The notes: a model not told the origin generated them from the sequence alone. A DNA stretch of 64,000 nt from Chloroflexi bacterium CFX6 (GCA_030263595.1 SZPG01000001.1:1-64000); one strand, 5' to 3'; positions 1 through 7,816 are shown, numbered from the stretch's first letter. Made by a program: numbers and translations.

Positions 1-123
1 CGACTCCTTCAAACTCTGCTCCCTGCTTATCTTCTTCCCTCCCAGCAACTCCTTCCAAAACTCCTCGTCATACCTGCGTGACTCCCCTTCGGGCAGGCAG
101 CGGCAGGGACATCCTGACCGAGA
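1..123 (-). pseudogene. Relic copy of the herA 3' end
   Basis: Read on the minus strand this stretch encodes RYDEEFWKELLGG followed by KKISREQSLKES, clearly related to the C-terminus of the HerA-type ATPase at 911-2353 (RYDEEFWKELLGGGG, then KRSKEQNLKELGF). At DNA level 39-75 matches 961-997 at 35 of 37 positions, and weaker similarity runs on to about 123. Upstream of RYDEE the frame is broken, so it is a relic rather than a gene, and its final codons lie beyond the left edge of the window. It stands downstream of the Phd/VapC pair, so the pair is bracketed by two copies of the herA end. Confidence 0.85.
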
Positions 124-133
124 AACAAGGGAT

Positions 134-571
134 TCATTTGTATCCAATTCCCTTGACCCATTTCACCTTGAATGGTTTCAACGTATTAATCAATCTCATA
201 TCCGCCGTCCAAAGATCAATATCCATCCATTCGGCTAAAGCGAGATAATGGGCATCGTAAGTGGCAGGGAGGTTATATTCCATCGCTATTTCACGAGCGC
301 GCAGATGTAAGTTCGCTTCATTGATCAGATTGATCGGCAGGTCGAGAGCAAGTTCGAGCGCCTTCCCGATTGTTTCAGGCGAGAGAACTTTATTCCTTTG
401 TTGTTGATATAAACCGTTTGTCACTTCGTAAAACAACAAAGTCGGCGCCACCAGGCGAACTTCATCCTCAACCCATGATTGCCACAATCCTTTGATGGCG
501 TCATCGTCAGGTTGCAGGGCGCGCCGCAGGACAATGCTGGCATCAACGCAGACTGTCGAGGAGTTGCTCAT
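134..571 (-). CDS. VapC-like PIN-domain toxin
   Basis: PIN-domain endoribonuclease of a type II toxin-antitoxin pair; family members cleave tRNA or rRNA in a Mg-dependent way. The N-terminal motif VCVDASIVLRRA supplies the first acidic residue, and the C-terminal block YDAHYLALAEWMDIDLWTAD supplies the conserved acidic cluster. About 145 residues, normal for the family. The reading frame is open for 12 codons further upstream, but ATG at 571 (MSNSSTV) gives the usual short overlap with the antitoxin gene, whose stop is at 543-545. Translational coupling with the antitoxin is likely. The gene ends about 10 nt before the relic of the herA 3' end. Confidence 0.88.
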   Translation of the reverse strand: MSNSSTVCVDASIVLRRALQPDDDAIKGLWQSWVEDEVRLVAPTLLFYEVTNGLYQQQRNKVLSPETIGKALELALDLPINLINEANLHLRAREIAMEYNLPATYDAHYLALAEWMDIDLWTADMRLINTLKPFKVKWVKGIGYK

Positions 572-842
572 CGCGTTCTTCCCTTCCCTGGCGGATGACT
601 TCGGCAAGATCAGGCAATTTCCTGCCCTTCAACTCAGCACGGATTCGAACGTGCAGGTCGTCGAAACGCTTTTGAAGATTGGTTTTGTCGTTTGCCGCGA
701 CCAATTGATCGTATGCCTTCTTGGAAAGGACGACGACTTCGGGTTTTCCGCCGCGTTCGACGATAACAGGACCGATTTTTGCCTGCTTCATTACTTCACC
801 GAAATTGATTCGGGCTTTTGTTGCGCTGATTGTCTTGAGCAT
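543..842 (-). CDS. Phd/YefM-type antitoxin
   Basis: 99-residue antitoxin of the Phd/YefM type. The N-terminal half has the family pattern: MLKTISATKARINFGEVMKQAK, then PVIVERGGKPEVVVLSKKAYDQL, a small DNA-binding fold. The charged C-terminal helix (from about residue 55) should wrap the toxin. The ATG at 842 follows an AT-rich leader with a perfect 12-bp inverted repeat at 852-879, the likely autoregulatory operator. The gene overlaps vapC by 29 nt. Its AT-rich promoter contrasts with the GC-rich neighbours, which fits acquisition as a cassette. It lies 68 nt downstream of the herA stop, in the same orientation. Confidence 0.87.
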   Translation of the reverse strand: MLKTISATKARINFGEVMKQAKIGPVIVERGGKPEVVVLSKKAYDQLVAANDKTNLQKRFDDLHVRIRAELKGRKLPDLAEVIRQGREERDEQLLDSLR

Positions 843-851
843 GGTTACCTC

Positions 852-879
852 TTGATTAATTAACGAGTTAATTAATCAA
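852..879 (-). promoter_or_regulatory. Toxin-antitoxin operator, perfect palindrome
   Basis: Arms TTGATTAATTAA (852-863) and TTAATTAATCAA (868-879) are perfect reverse complements separated by CGAG. The palindrome lies 10 nt upstream of the antitoxin ATG, where Phd/YefM antitoxins usually bind to repress their own operon. Binding by this antitoxin is inferred. Confidence 0.75.
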
Positions 880-910
880 AAATATACTCCCAAACGATGA
901 GGCTGTCAAA

Positions 911-2353
911 TCAAAACCCCAACTCCTTCAAATTCTGCTCCTTGCTCCTCTTTCCTCCGCCTCCCAACAACTCCTTCCAAAACTCCTCATCATACCTCCT
1001 TGACCTCACCGGCAGCGGCATAGGCACACCCCAACCAAGCAACAGAACTTCCTCCTTCGGTTGGAGACGCGCCAACATGCCGCGCAAAGCCTCCCGTCCC
1101 GCGAGACCCGAAAGCACCGCGTGGATGTCGTCCTCGTCGCCGAGCCAGCCAGAGATGCGCGTCCCCAACTGTGACATCACCTCGTCGTAAATTTGCGACG
1201 GGCGCTGGTCCACGATCAACAGCGTCACGTAATACTTGCGCAGTTCGCGCGCGATGGTCGCGAAGGTGGTCTGCGCCGCCATCTCGCGGTTCAACAACTT
1301 GTGCGCCTCCTCCACTACGATGATCAACTGGCGCGGCTCCTCTTTTCCATGAGTTCTGAACGCGTTGGTCTTATGCTCCCACGCGTTGCGAATCTTGCGC
1401 GTCAACAGATTCGACACGAGCAGATAATCCAAATCGCTTTCGTGTTCGCCGAACGACAGGATCACGTGCTGTCCATTTTCGAGCGAGGCGATAATTTCCT
1501 TCACGCTGTCCGCGGCGGGCTTCTCGACGATATACGGCTTGCCGAACAACCGCCGCAGTTTATCGTGCAGAGCCTCCGCTGCCGCCACGTTCACGCCGTT
1601 CGCGTTCGCCCACGCCGCCACACTATCGGGGTGCGGCACGCGCTTCGTCTTGCCTCTTTCATCTTCGATTTCAATCTCTTCCCGATTCATCGCTTTGAAA
1701 CGCGCAAACCAATCGCCTCTGAATGACGAATACAATGCTTCGAGTGTTGTGGGTGTGGTCTCTTTCAGATTCAATTCGCGCGTCAACGTTTCGATATCAG
1801 AGGTGGAAATGTCTCCCGTGGAGATTTCCAGATTAAAGTCCGGGACCTGCCCCCGAATCGTTGATCCTGCTCCCAAGCCGACGACTCGCACCTTCGACTT
1901 GAACTTGGTCTTCAGTCCCGTCACGGCATTTTTCGTGTCTGACGCCACATCGTCAAAGCCGTACTCGTTGTGCATATCCAGCACGAACACGGAGGCTTTG
2001 TTGTAGTGCATCAATCCCGCTAAAACAAGCCGCGTGAGAAACGACTTGCCCGTCCCCGTCGCCCCGAACACCCCCGACGATCTCTGCACGAACTTCTCCA
2101 AATCAATGCACACAGGATGATTCTGCTCGCGCGTATACCCGATCACAAAGTTACCCTTTTCTGCGGGGTCGCCGAAGATCTCTGCGATGTCGCCTTCATT
2201 CGCTAGAAATACCTGCGCGTGATGCGGCGGCACATTCTTGACAGGCAATATGCGCGGCTCATCCTTCAAGCCTGCATCAATTTTTCCACGCCAATCCTTA
2301 TAAGCGGGCGTCCCCAATTCAGGACCCACCTCCAGCATCAGGTTCGGCAGCAC
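911..2353 (-). CDS. herA: HerA-type DNA translocase ATPase (5' end frameshifted)
   Basis: HerA-family hexameric ATPase, which pairs with NurA nuclease to resect DNA ends. Walker A is GATGTGKS at residues 97-104 of this frame, the region after it reads VFVLDMHNEYGFDD, and a Walker B-like block (QLIIVVEEAHKLL) lies near residue 350, followed by RELRKYYVTLLIVDQRPSQI. The frame is open upstream of the ATG at 2353 to about 2521, encoding GAFVVIQSGEWNYYGIVTD, the second half of the N-terminal HAS barrel. The true start lies further up in another frame (see 2354-2585). nurA is about 3 kb upstream on the same strand. Either the gene is a recent pseudogene or the sequence has a small deletion. Confidence 0.85.
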   Translation of the reverse strand: MLPNLMLEVGPELGTPAYKDWRGKIDAGLKDEPRILPVKNVPPHHAQVFLANEGDIAEIFGDPAEKGNFVIGYTREQNHPVCIDLEKFVQRSSGVFGATGTGKSFLTRLVLAGLMHYNKASVFVLDMHNEYGFDDVASDTKNAVTGLKTKFKSKVRVVGLGAGSTIRGQVPDFNLEISTGDISTSDIETLTRELNLKETTPTTLEALYSSFRGDWFARFKAMNREEIEIEDERGKTKRVPHPDSVAAWANANGVNVAAAEALHDKLRRLFGKPYIVEKPAADSVKEIIASLENGQHVILSFGEHESDLDYLLVSNLLTRKIRNAWEHKTNAFRTHGKEEPRQLIIVVEEAHKLLNREMAAQTTFATIARELRKYYVTLLIVDQRPSQIYDEVMSQLGTRISGWLGDEDDIHAVLSGLAGREALRGMLARLQPKEEVLLLGWGVPMPLPVRSRRYDEEFWKELLGGGGKRSKEQNLKELGF

Positions 2354-2585
2354 TTCGAGATTGGCGTAGAGCGTCTGTCCATGCAGAGCCTTCGAGATGT
2401 GCGCGGGGAAGCGTCCCTCCGTCTGCTCATCCGCAAAACGCGGATCCGTCGCGCCGAGTTGAATGTCGGTGACGATACCGTAGTAATTCCATTCTCCGCT
2501 TTGGATGACGACGAACGCCCCGCACGCGGAAGTTTTCCTTCAATCCGCCGCCAACCAAGTAACCGATTTTTGTTCTCTGTTCCAT
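2354..2585 (-). pseudogene. herA: 5' part of herA (HAS barrel) with a frame break near 2521
   Basis: From ATG at 2585 the minus strand reads MEQRTKIGYLVGGGLKENFR and VR, a typical start of a HAS barrel, then turns to nonsense and stops. From about 2521 the frame of the main herA reading frame continues with GAFVVIQSGEWNYYGIVTD, TDPRFADEQTEGRFPAHISK and so on. Joining the two would need one frame change plus roughly ten residues expected for this fold, so a deletion of about 31 nt (one more than a multiple of three) would explain it. The deleted length is inferred from family layout. Confidence 0.7.
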
Positions 2586-2651
2586 AATTCCTCTTTCAAG
2601 TGTTAACGTTTCAGGAAGGGGTTGCCACGAAGAAACATCCCGTCAACAGAT

Positions 2652-4058
2652 TCATGGATATGGCGCCGGCGGACCGACCACCTGAATATCATAATAGTCT
2701 GAATAACAGACTGTGGGCCAATACTTTGGATTGTCCGTTGGTATTTCCAGCCTCGCCCAGTTGCTCATGTCAGGGATATTCACAGATTCAAAACCATTGG
2801 CTTTTGCCTGAAGTATGATTTCGTCAACCCGGTCCCATCTCCCGGCAAAATCAATAAAAACGGCGCGCGTGGAATACAGATTCCAGGATGTTTTGAGAGT
2901 GGAAAACCCCATCATCAACAGAATCGGGAGAATCAGGAGCCCGGTTTTGTTCCATGCGGCGTTATATCTTTTCGACAACGTGCTTCCCAGCAAAAAACCT
3001 GCACTAAGAATGCCTGCCACAAGAAAGAACGCCGGGATGATCATCGTTCGAGGCGGGGGAGATTCGAAGTACCCATATACCCCCGGTGGAAAACATGCCA
3101 GTGAAATCGCAATTCCCCCGATAAATAGCGCGGGGATAATATAAGCATTGACCGGAGCGAGTTCCTTGTAATGACCGCCGATCCATGCCACTGCCAGTGT
3201 TGCGCCAATAACGCCCAGGGATTTTTCGGGCGTGGAAAATAAACCCGCCAGAAAATCCACATAGCTTTGAAGCGAGATGATCGTCAATTCCGAGAGGTTT
3301 GGCGTAATGGGCGATGGTCCCAGCCGGATCGCGTTACCGGGAGCCATAACTACTACGATCAATGAGAGGATGCCGCCCGCCGAACTCGAAAACAGTATTG
3401 CAAGATCCGTTCCGGGTCTGTTGGGAAGTTTAAGAATGTATAGACTGATAACAAACAGCAGGAAGGCGAGTTGCGCAATCGCAAATGTTTCGCTAAGACC
3501 GCCGCTAAGAAAGAAGAGGAGAAAACCGAGTATTGAACTTGTCAGCAGGCGGCTCTTAAATCTTTCGACGGCAAGTTGAAAAATCAACACATAAGCGGTT
3601 AACACCAATAACGGCAGCGCGTAGGAACGCATGCCATTCCACCAGAACAAGGATTGCCGAATATCCGGGCTGAGAGTAAATACAAGATACAGAAAAATAC
3701 CGGCCAGAGTCAATGCAACAGCAAAATTTTTGCCTTTCGACTTGCGGAGATACACATACGCTATCAACGTGGAAAATGCCAGCCAGAGGAAAATGGCGAC
3801 CGGCACAACGTAGTGCATTTTATGTGGTCCCAGGGCGAAGGTGAGGATGAACCAGTCCGCCGCATAAGACGAATATCGCCCGCTCCAATTAAGATACCAA
3901 TACCATATCGAACGCAGCAATCCCAGGCGATCGGAAAAATAGATCGAGCATAGATCGTCCGCCAGCAAGCGTGTGAAATTTCCAATGTACGCATAGCTTA
4001 CAAGACCGATATTTGCGAACACAGCGAGGAAATTGACTGTCAAACTTCGTTTTTGCAT
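2652..4058 (-). CDS. Polytopic membrane protein, DUF6056-like
   Basis: 468-residue membrane protein with about ten to eleven hydrophobic segments. After the first segment it has TRLLADDLCSIYFSD, and further on SPDIRQSLFWWNGMRSYALP; these loop motifs resemble the DUF6056 family of GT-C-like membrane proteins. An acidic pair in the first extracytoplasmic loop is a feature of GT-C glycosyltransferases, so a role in cell-surface glycosylation is possible but not shown. It sits between the 197-residue protein gene and herA, 27 nt downstream of the former, and looks like a later insertion into a herA-nurA operon. A purine-rich AGGAATAGAAG precedes the start. Confidence 0.6.
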   Translation of the reverse strand: MQKRSLTVNFLAVFANIGLVSYAYIGNFTRLLADDLCSIYFSDRLGLLRSIWYWYLNWSGRYSSYAADWFILTFALGPHKMHYVVPVAIFLWLAFSTLIAYVYLRKSKGKNFAVALTLAGIFLYLVFTLSPDIRQSLFWWNGMRSYALPLLVLTAYVLIFQLAVERFKSRLLTSSILGFLLFFLSGGLSETFAIAQLAFLLFVISLYILKLPNRPGTDLAILFSSSAGGILSLIVVVMAPGNAIRLGPSPITPNLSELTIISLQSYVDFLAGLFSTPEKSLGVIGATLAVAWIGGHYKELAPVNAYIIPALFIGGIAISLACFPPGVYGYFESPPPRTMIIPAFFLVAGILSAGFLLGSTLSKRYNAAWNKTGLLILPILLMMGFSTLKTSWNLYSTRAVFIDFAGRWDRVDEIILQAKANGFESVNIPDMSNWARLEIPTDNPKYWPTVCYSDYYDIQVVGPPAPYP

Positions 4059-4085
4059 TTTCTTCTATTCCTGAAAGCCTTCCAG

Positions 4086-4679
4086 TCAGGATATATCGCT
4101 CAACGCGCCCAGCACGGACATCAGTGTCGGGTAATCGTCACGCAACAACGCGATGATCTCATGTGTCGCCGCTTCTTTCCACTTTCCACTTTCCAGTCCC
4201 CTCGCCCTCCCCGCCTGTTGCAAATGCGCCGCGACCACCTCGCCGACGGGAATCTCCTTGTTATTGATAATATGCCTGAAATACCCGAAACGCCCAGTAA
4301 AGCGCATAATATCCTCCTCGTCGCACAGGCAGATCACATCCAAACTCAACGGCGGACGCGGCGGCAGAAGATGAAATACCTTCCCGTCCTGCTCGTATCC
4401 CACCGCCAGCACGGACATCTCCACCGGCACGATGCGCCGCTCGCGATTGTCGCGCATCACCTCTTCGCTGACGTTATCCGCCGTGACGAGTTGGCGCACC
4501 AGCCCGTCGTCGTCAATGTGGATGTCGTAAATAATGCCGAAGATTTGATAAGCGTTCGGCAATGGCGCGCGCACCAACGCCCCCAACGACGGCGCGTCGA
4601 GTTGGTTCACGCGGCATCCTGCAATGAAACCCGTCGTCCCTGCGCGGAGCAATCGTCCGATTTCGATTGATTGAGTCAT
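4086..4679 (-). CDS. HerA-NurA associated protein, possible stand-alone HAS barrel
   Basis: 197-residue protein of no family I can name with certainty. Residues about 12-50 (TTGFIAGCRVNQLDAPSLGA, then LVRAPLPNAYQIFGIIYDIH) follow the same beta pattern as the HAS barrel of the neighbouring HerA (GAFVVIQSGEWNYYGIVTDI), so it may be a free HAS domain. The middle contains an acidic DEEDIMRFTGRFGYFRHIIN segment and the C-terminus is helical. It lies between nurA and herA on the same strand, which suggests a part in docking or loading HerA-NurA. Near residue 165 ESGKWKEA is encoded by a short GGAAAGT tandem repeat of the type found between genes here. Confidence 0.55.
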   Translation of the reverse strand: MTQSIEIGRLLRAGTTGFIAGCRVNQLDAPSLGALVRAPLPNAYQIFGIIYDIHIDDDGLVRQLVTADNVSEEVMRDNRERRIVPVEMSVLAVGYEQDGKVFHLLPPRPPLSLDVICLCDEEDIMRFTGRFGYFRHIINNKEIPVGEVVAAHLQQAGRARGLESGKWKEAATHEIIALLRDDYPTLMSVLGALSDIS

Positions 4680-4692
4680 GATATCTCCTCAT

Positions 4693-4773
4693 GTCGCTGC
4701 GAGCGCTTGCTGCGAAGCAGTCTCCCAATAGCGAGGAGATTGCTTCGTCGCCCTACTGGCTCCTCGCAACGAC
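4693..4773. repeat. Palindromic dispersed element, copy 1
   Basis: Begins GTCGCTGCGAG and ends CTCGCAACGAC, with internal GAAGCAGTC and GATTGCTTC forming a second inverted pair. It fills the gap between the acetyltransferase gene and the 197-residue protein gene. Same family as the elements at 6729, 18490, 23490, 29327, 36702 and 46751. Confidence 0.85.
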
Positions 4774-4774
4774 G

Positions 4775-5527
4775 TCACATTCTTGCTTCCAACATTTCAA
4801 TAATCTTCTCTTTATTCGTTGGATGATACGTCAGCAATTCACCATCATAGTACAGACCCATCACACCATAGGCGCACGGCAAATTCTGTGCTTCACGCGT
4901 CGTCGTGGATTCCACAATATGGACAGGGAGGTTAAGTTCCCGTCCAATCTGCCTGATTCCCTCGTCCATTACATACGCGTATGGACACTGTGCGCTTTTG
5001 ATGAGAGTTAATCCATTCGGATATTTATTCCCTTTGCGCCAATTCTTTTTGAAACGCGGCAGGGGCGCATCCGCAGAATTACGTTTAACCAACAAGTCAA
5101 AGGAAGGCGGCGCATGGTCCGCCATTTCAAAGCCGTTCTTCAGGAAGATCTTCGGGGTGGGAAGCCAGTGAGTATTGCTTACAACCACCGCGACGCCATA
5201 ATAATCCTTTGCATCCTTCCAGCAATCTTCGAGCAGTTTCCCGCCGTATCCGTGACCTCTGTTCCGACCGATGACCCACAAACAATGGATGAACAAATAG
5301 CCTTTCGCGTCCACGCCGCGCCAGGCATGCTCACCGGGGATATATTCGATGAAACCCGCCTTGCGCCCGTTGACCTGATAGATCTTGTAACGCAATCCCT
5401 CGCGGAAACGAGCTTTCAGCCACTCGTTCTTCCGGTGGTTCCCTTCGAGATAACGCCCGGAGAGTCCGCAGAAGGTACGGTAGTCATGCAGGTTGTCTTC
5501 TGTAAGCGTGACAATTTCCTCTTTCAT
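4775..5527 (-). CDS. GNAT N-acetyltransferase with YoaP-like C-terminal domain
   Basis: 250 residues. The N-terminal half is a GNAT fold; the acetyl-CoA loop is visible as VIGRNRGHGYGGKLLEDCW (about residues 85-103). The C-terminal part, from about residue 165 (NGLTLIKSAQCPYAYVMDEG), matches the thioredoxin-like YoaP extension, with a single cysteine at the CPY position. The acceptor substrate is unknown. Its ATG at 5527 overlaps the nurA stop in an ATGA, so the two are translationally coupled. Co-transcription with nurA does not by itself imply a role in DNA repair. Confidence 0.8.
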   Translation of the reverse strand: MKEEIVTLTEDNLHDYRTFCGLSGRYLEGNHRKNEWLKARFREGLRYKIYQVNGRKAGFIEYIPGEHAWRGVDAKGYLFIHCLWVIGRNRGHGYGGKLLEDCWKDAKDYYGVAVVVSNTHWLPTPKIFLKNGFEMADHAPPSFDLLVKRNSADAPLPRFKKNWRKGNKYPNGLTLIKSAQCPYAYVMDEGIRQIGRELNLPVHIVESTTTREAQNLPCAYGVMGLYYDGELLTYHPTNKEKIIEMLEARM

Positions 5528-6717
5528 CGTTTGTATGACATCCTTCCTCCCCTGTCTTTCGCCGATTGCTTATTCGAGCCTTCGTCAAGTTCTTCGTTAT
5601 TTCGGCGCAGTTCCATCGTCAGCAATTGTTCGATCTGTTGTTTCTCTTCGTTCTTCACCACCGCAACCTCGTGCGCGCGGTGGAGCAGATACGGATACGG
5701 TCTGCTCCCCATCATGCGGCATTGTTCAACCAATACCCCATGCAGCAAATCCAATTTTTCTTTATCGTCCGCCACCCACTTGGGGACTTCGACGCGCACG
5801 GGCCAGGGATGTCCTTCGGTTCCCACATTCAAATAGAAGAAATGCAGTTCCAACACGCCCTTGTAATTCTTCTCCGAACTCGATTGGATCTTGAAGACCG
5901 CCGAGCGATAACCGGGTTTTAGCAATGGGTTTTCCCGCTCGCCATACAGCCATCGGTCGCTCACGCCGCGTAAAGGGCGGAATTCGCGCAAGTGGGACAA
6001 ATTGTCAATTTGTCCTACGGTTGCCAATTCCAACAAACGCACAACCAGGTCGGCGGAGGGTTTATCCACGTAGCCCGCTGTGATAACGCCGCGCGTTTGC
6101 AGGCGCGAGAGGATGGTTTTGTATCTATCCACGAATTCACTATAAGCCTGCGCGTCATCGCCTTTGGCGCCCCACAACTCGATGGGACCGTCGGTGAACG
6201 TGACAACCTGTCCCTTGATGCCTTTGGATAACTTATCCAGTTTTTCGCGCTCGGCGAGGTCGCGTTTGAGCGCCACCATCCCATCGGACATGGGAACCCC
6301 GTTCGGGAACAGGTCGTCGCCGAAGAGCAGTTCGCTTTCGGTCGAGATATCGGGGGACTCGCCGGAGCTCAACTTCATGATGATCGCGCCGACGTTCACC
6401 AGCCCGAACTGCACGGAAGCGTGACGGTCCGGGTTGATCTGCGAACCGTCGGCGGCGATGAGGGTTGGGGAAACAGAAGCAGGCTGAACGTCGAAGGAGG
6501 AAGCGAGGTTCTCGTCCAGGGGATAAGCGCATCGGATGTTCGGGTCAACTGCTTTGGCGGAATCCACTTTATCCCGAAGGAAATCCAGTTCAGAGGTGTA
6601 TGTGTCGAGCAGGTCACGCGCTTTGAGACGGCGCTCCTCGAGAGTCTTCTTCCGTTCGCGTGCGCCTTTGCCGATTTCATGGATCTTTTCGTAGACCTGC
6701 TGGTAATCTATGGGCAT
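5524..6717 (-). CDS. nurA: NurA-domain nuclease
   Basis: 397-residue NurA-family nuclease, the exo/endonuclease partner of HerA in DNA end processing. The first Mn-binding aspartate lies in LIAADGSQINPDRH (D90), the second in VVTFTDGPIELW (D176), and later parts carry YVDKPSADLVVRLLE and HRAHEVAVVKNEE. The N-terminal 50 residues are predicted coiled coil. Within the gene, 5995-6015 is a perfect 10-bp inverted repeat (GGACAAATTG, T, CAATTTGTCC), encoding part of LATVGQIDNLSHL, apparently a dispersed repeat accommodated in frame. First gene of the minus-strand cluster running to herA. Confidence 0.88.
   Translation of the reverse strand: MPIDYQQVYEKIHEIGKGARERKKTLEERRLKARDLLDTYTSELDFLRDKVDSAKAVDPNIRCAYPLDENLASSFDVQPASVSPTLIAADGSQINPDRHASVQFGLVNVGAIIMKLSSGESPDISTESELLFGDDLFPNGVPMSDGMVALKRDLAEREKLDKLSKGIKGQVVTFTDGPIELWGAKGDDAQAYSEFVDRYKTILSRLQTRGVITAGYVDKPSADLVVRLLELATVGQIDNLSHLREFRPLRGVSDRWLYGERENPLLKPGYRSAVFKIQSSSEKNYKGVLELHFFYLNVGTEGHPWPVRVEVPKWVADDKEKLDLLHGVLVEQCRMMGSRPYPYLLHRAHEVAVVKNEEKQQIEQLLTMELRRNNEELDEGSNKQSAKDRGGRMSYKR
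5995..6015. repeat. Short palindrome inside nurA
   Basis: GGACAAATTG and CAATTTGTCC are perfect reverse complements with a 1-nt spacer. A similar hairpin (GGACAATT, 5 nt, AATTGTCC) lies at 7796-7816 in the leader of another gene, so this seems to be a dispersed small palindrome. Confidence 0.65.
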
Positions 6718-6728
6718 GTTGTTTTCCC

Positions 6729-6772
6729 GTCATTGTGAGGAGATTGCTTCGGGCTGGCGCTCTCGCAATGAC
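6729..6772. repeat. Palindromic dispersed element, copy 2 (short form)
   Basis: GTCATTGTGAG at the left and CTCGCAATGAC at the right, with a single internal GATTGCTTC. It lacks the GAAGCAATC half found in longer copies and lies just upstream of nurA. Confidence 0.8.
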
Positions 6773-6902
6773 GAACGTCGCATAGAACAAATGTGTCAGG
6801 ATTGTACAGGCAAACGGGCGAAATTTCAAGAACCGGCGCGGAACTTTTTGGGGCGGCGGGCGTCTAACCAGCGAGGAGAATCATTCTCGACAAGGAGTAA
6901 AC

Positions 6903-7628
6903 ATGAAGACCAAATTGTATCTCGCTGCCGTGGTTGCCCTGCTTGCGCTCGTCGTCAGCGCCTGCGGACCGACCACCATCAACCAACAGGCTTTACCACC
7001 CCAGCGCACCGTCAGCGTAATGGGTTCGGGCATGGCTTACCTCGTGCCGGACATCGCCTACATTTACGTGGGCGTGCATACCGAAGCATCCAGCGCGGCG
7101 GACGCCGTGAAAGAGAACAATGCCCAAACCCAGAAGGTGATCGAAGCCCTCAAGAAGTTCGGCATTGATTCGAAGGATATTCGCACGACCAACTTCAGCA
7201 TCTGGCCCCAGGAACGCTACGACCCGCAAACGGGAGCGTCCACCGGGCAGAAGACCTACGTGGTGGATAACACCGTCTACGTCACCGTGCGCGATCTCGA
7301 CAAACTCGGCGACCTGCTCGATACCGTCATTGCGGCAGGCGCGAACACCGTCAACAGCATCCAGTTCGACGTGGCAGACAAGGACGCCGCCCTCAAGCAA
7401 GCCCGCGCCGACGCCGTAAAGGACGCCGAAGCCAAGGCGCAGGAACTCGCCAGCGCGGCCGGGTTGAACCTCGGCGAAATCCAGTCCATCGGCTTCAGCG
7501 ACAGCCAGCCCTACCCCATCTTTGGCGGCAAGGGAGGCGGCGGAGCAGCGGCGGAAGCGGCTGTGCCGATCCAGCCCGGGCAGTTGACCTTCACCGTGAC
7601 CGTCAACGTCACGTACGAGATCAAATAA
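6903..7628 (+). CDS. SIMPL-domain (DUF541) lipoprotein
   Basis: 241 residues. The N-terminus is a lipoprotein signal ending in LALVVSACG, with the lipidated cysteine near residue 21. The rest is a SIMPL/DUF541 domain: MGSGMAYLVPDIAYIYVGV, DSKDIRTTNFSIWPQ, and a C-terminal beta strand QLTFTVTVNVTYEIK. A Gly/Ala-rich loop (GGKGGGGAAAEAAV) sits near residue 212. The family is found in cell envelopes and is of unclear biochemical function. An AAGGAG site lies 6 nt before the ATG. It stands alone, followed by a hairpin terminator. Confidence 0.88.
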   Translation: MKTKLYLAAVVALLALVVSACGPTTINQQALPPQRTVSVMGSGMAYLVPDIAYIYVGVHTEASSAADAVKENNAQTQKVIEALKKFGIDSKDIRTTNFSIWPQERYDPQTGASTGQKTYVVDNTVYVTVRDLDKLGDLLDTVIAAGANTVNSIQFDVADKDAALKQARADAVKDAEAKAQELASAAGLNLGEIQSIGFSDSQPYPIFGGKGGGGAAAEAAVPIQPGQLTFTVTVNVTYEIK

Positions 7629-7677
7629 CCCGCCGCCCGGCTCGAACTGATCCTTCGCCTTCGTTCAGGACAATCTG

Positions 7678-7712
7678 GAACCTGCCTCCGCTTCGAGAGG
7701 CAGGTTCTTTGC
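7678..7712 (+). terminator. Rho-independent terminator after the SIMPL gene
   Basis: GAACCTGCCTC (7678-7688) pairs with GAGGCAGGTTC (7697-7707), followed by TTTGCTTTG. The T-run is weak but the stem is strong and directly follows the gene. Confidence 0.65.
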
Positions 7713-7717
7713 TTTGA

Positions 7718-7759
7718 CCCATCCCTCCCCAAATTCCCAGGAATTTGGGGAGGGATGGG
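7718..7759. repeat. Perfect 20-bp hairpin
   Basis: Two 20-nt arms (7718-7737 and 7740-7759) are exact reverse complements with only CA between them; the left arm starts CCCATCCCTCC. It lies between the SIMPL terminator and the promoter of the next gene and looks like a MITE-type palindromic element or a second terminator. Confidence 0.75.
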
Positions 7760-7773
7760 GAGGGGTGGAGCGT

Positions 7774-7816
7774 TATAATCCCTCAAAAATCTGCAGGACA
7801 ATTCGTCAAATTGTCC
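7774..7816 (+). promoter_or_regulatory. Promoter -10 box and leader hairpin
   Basis: TATAAT at 7774-7779 gives a leader of about 46 nt before the ATG at 7833. The leader holds a hairpin, GGACAATT (7796-7803) and AATTGTCC (7809-7816), ahead of the AAGGAG ribosome binding site. No convincing -35 box is seen. Confidence 0.55.

Noticed and set aside
7718-7759. Replication or attachment site at the perfect 20-bp hairpin
   Set aside because: No initiator boxes or integrase nearby; position after a gene and before a promoter suits a repeat element or terminator.
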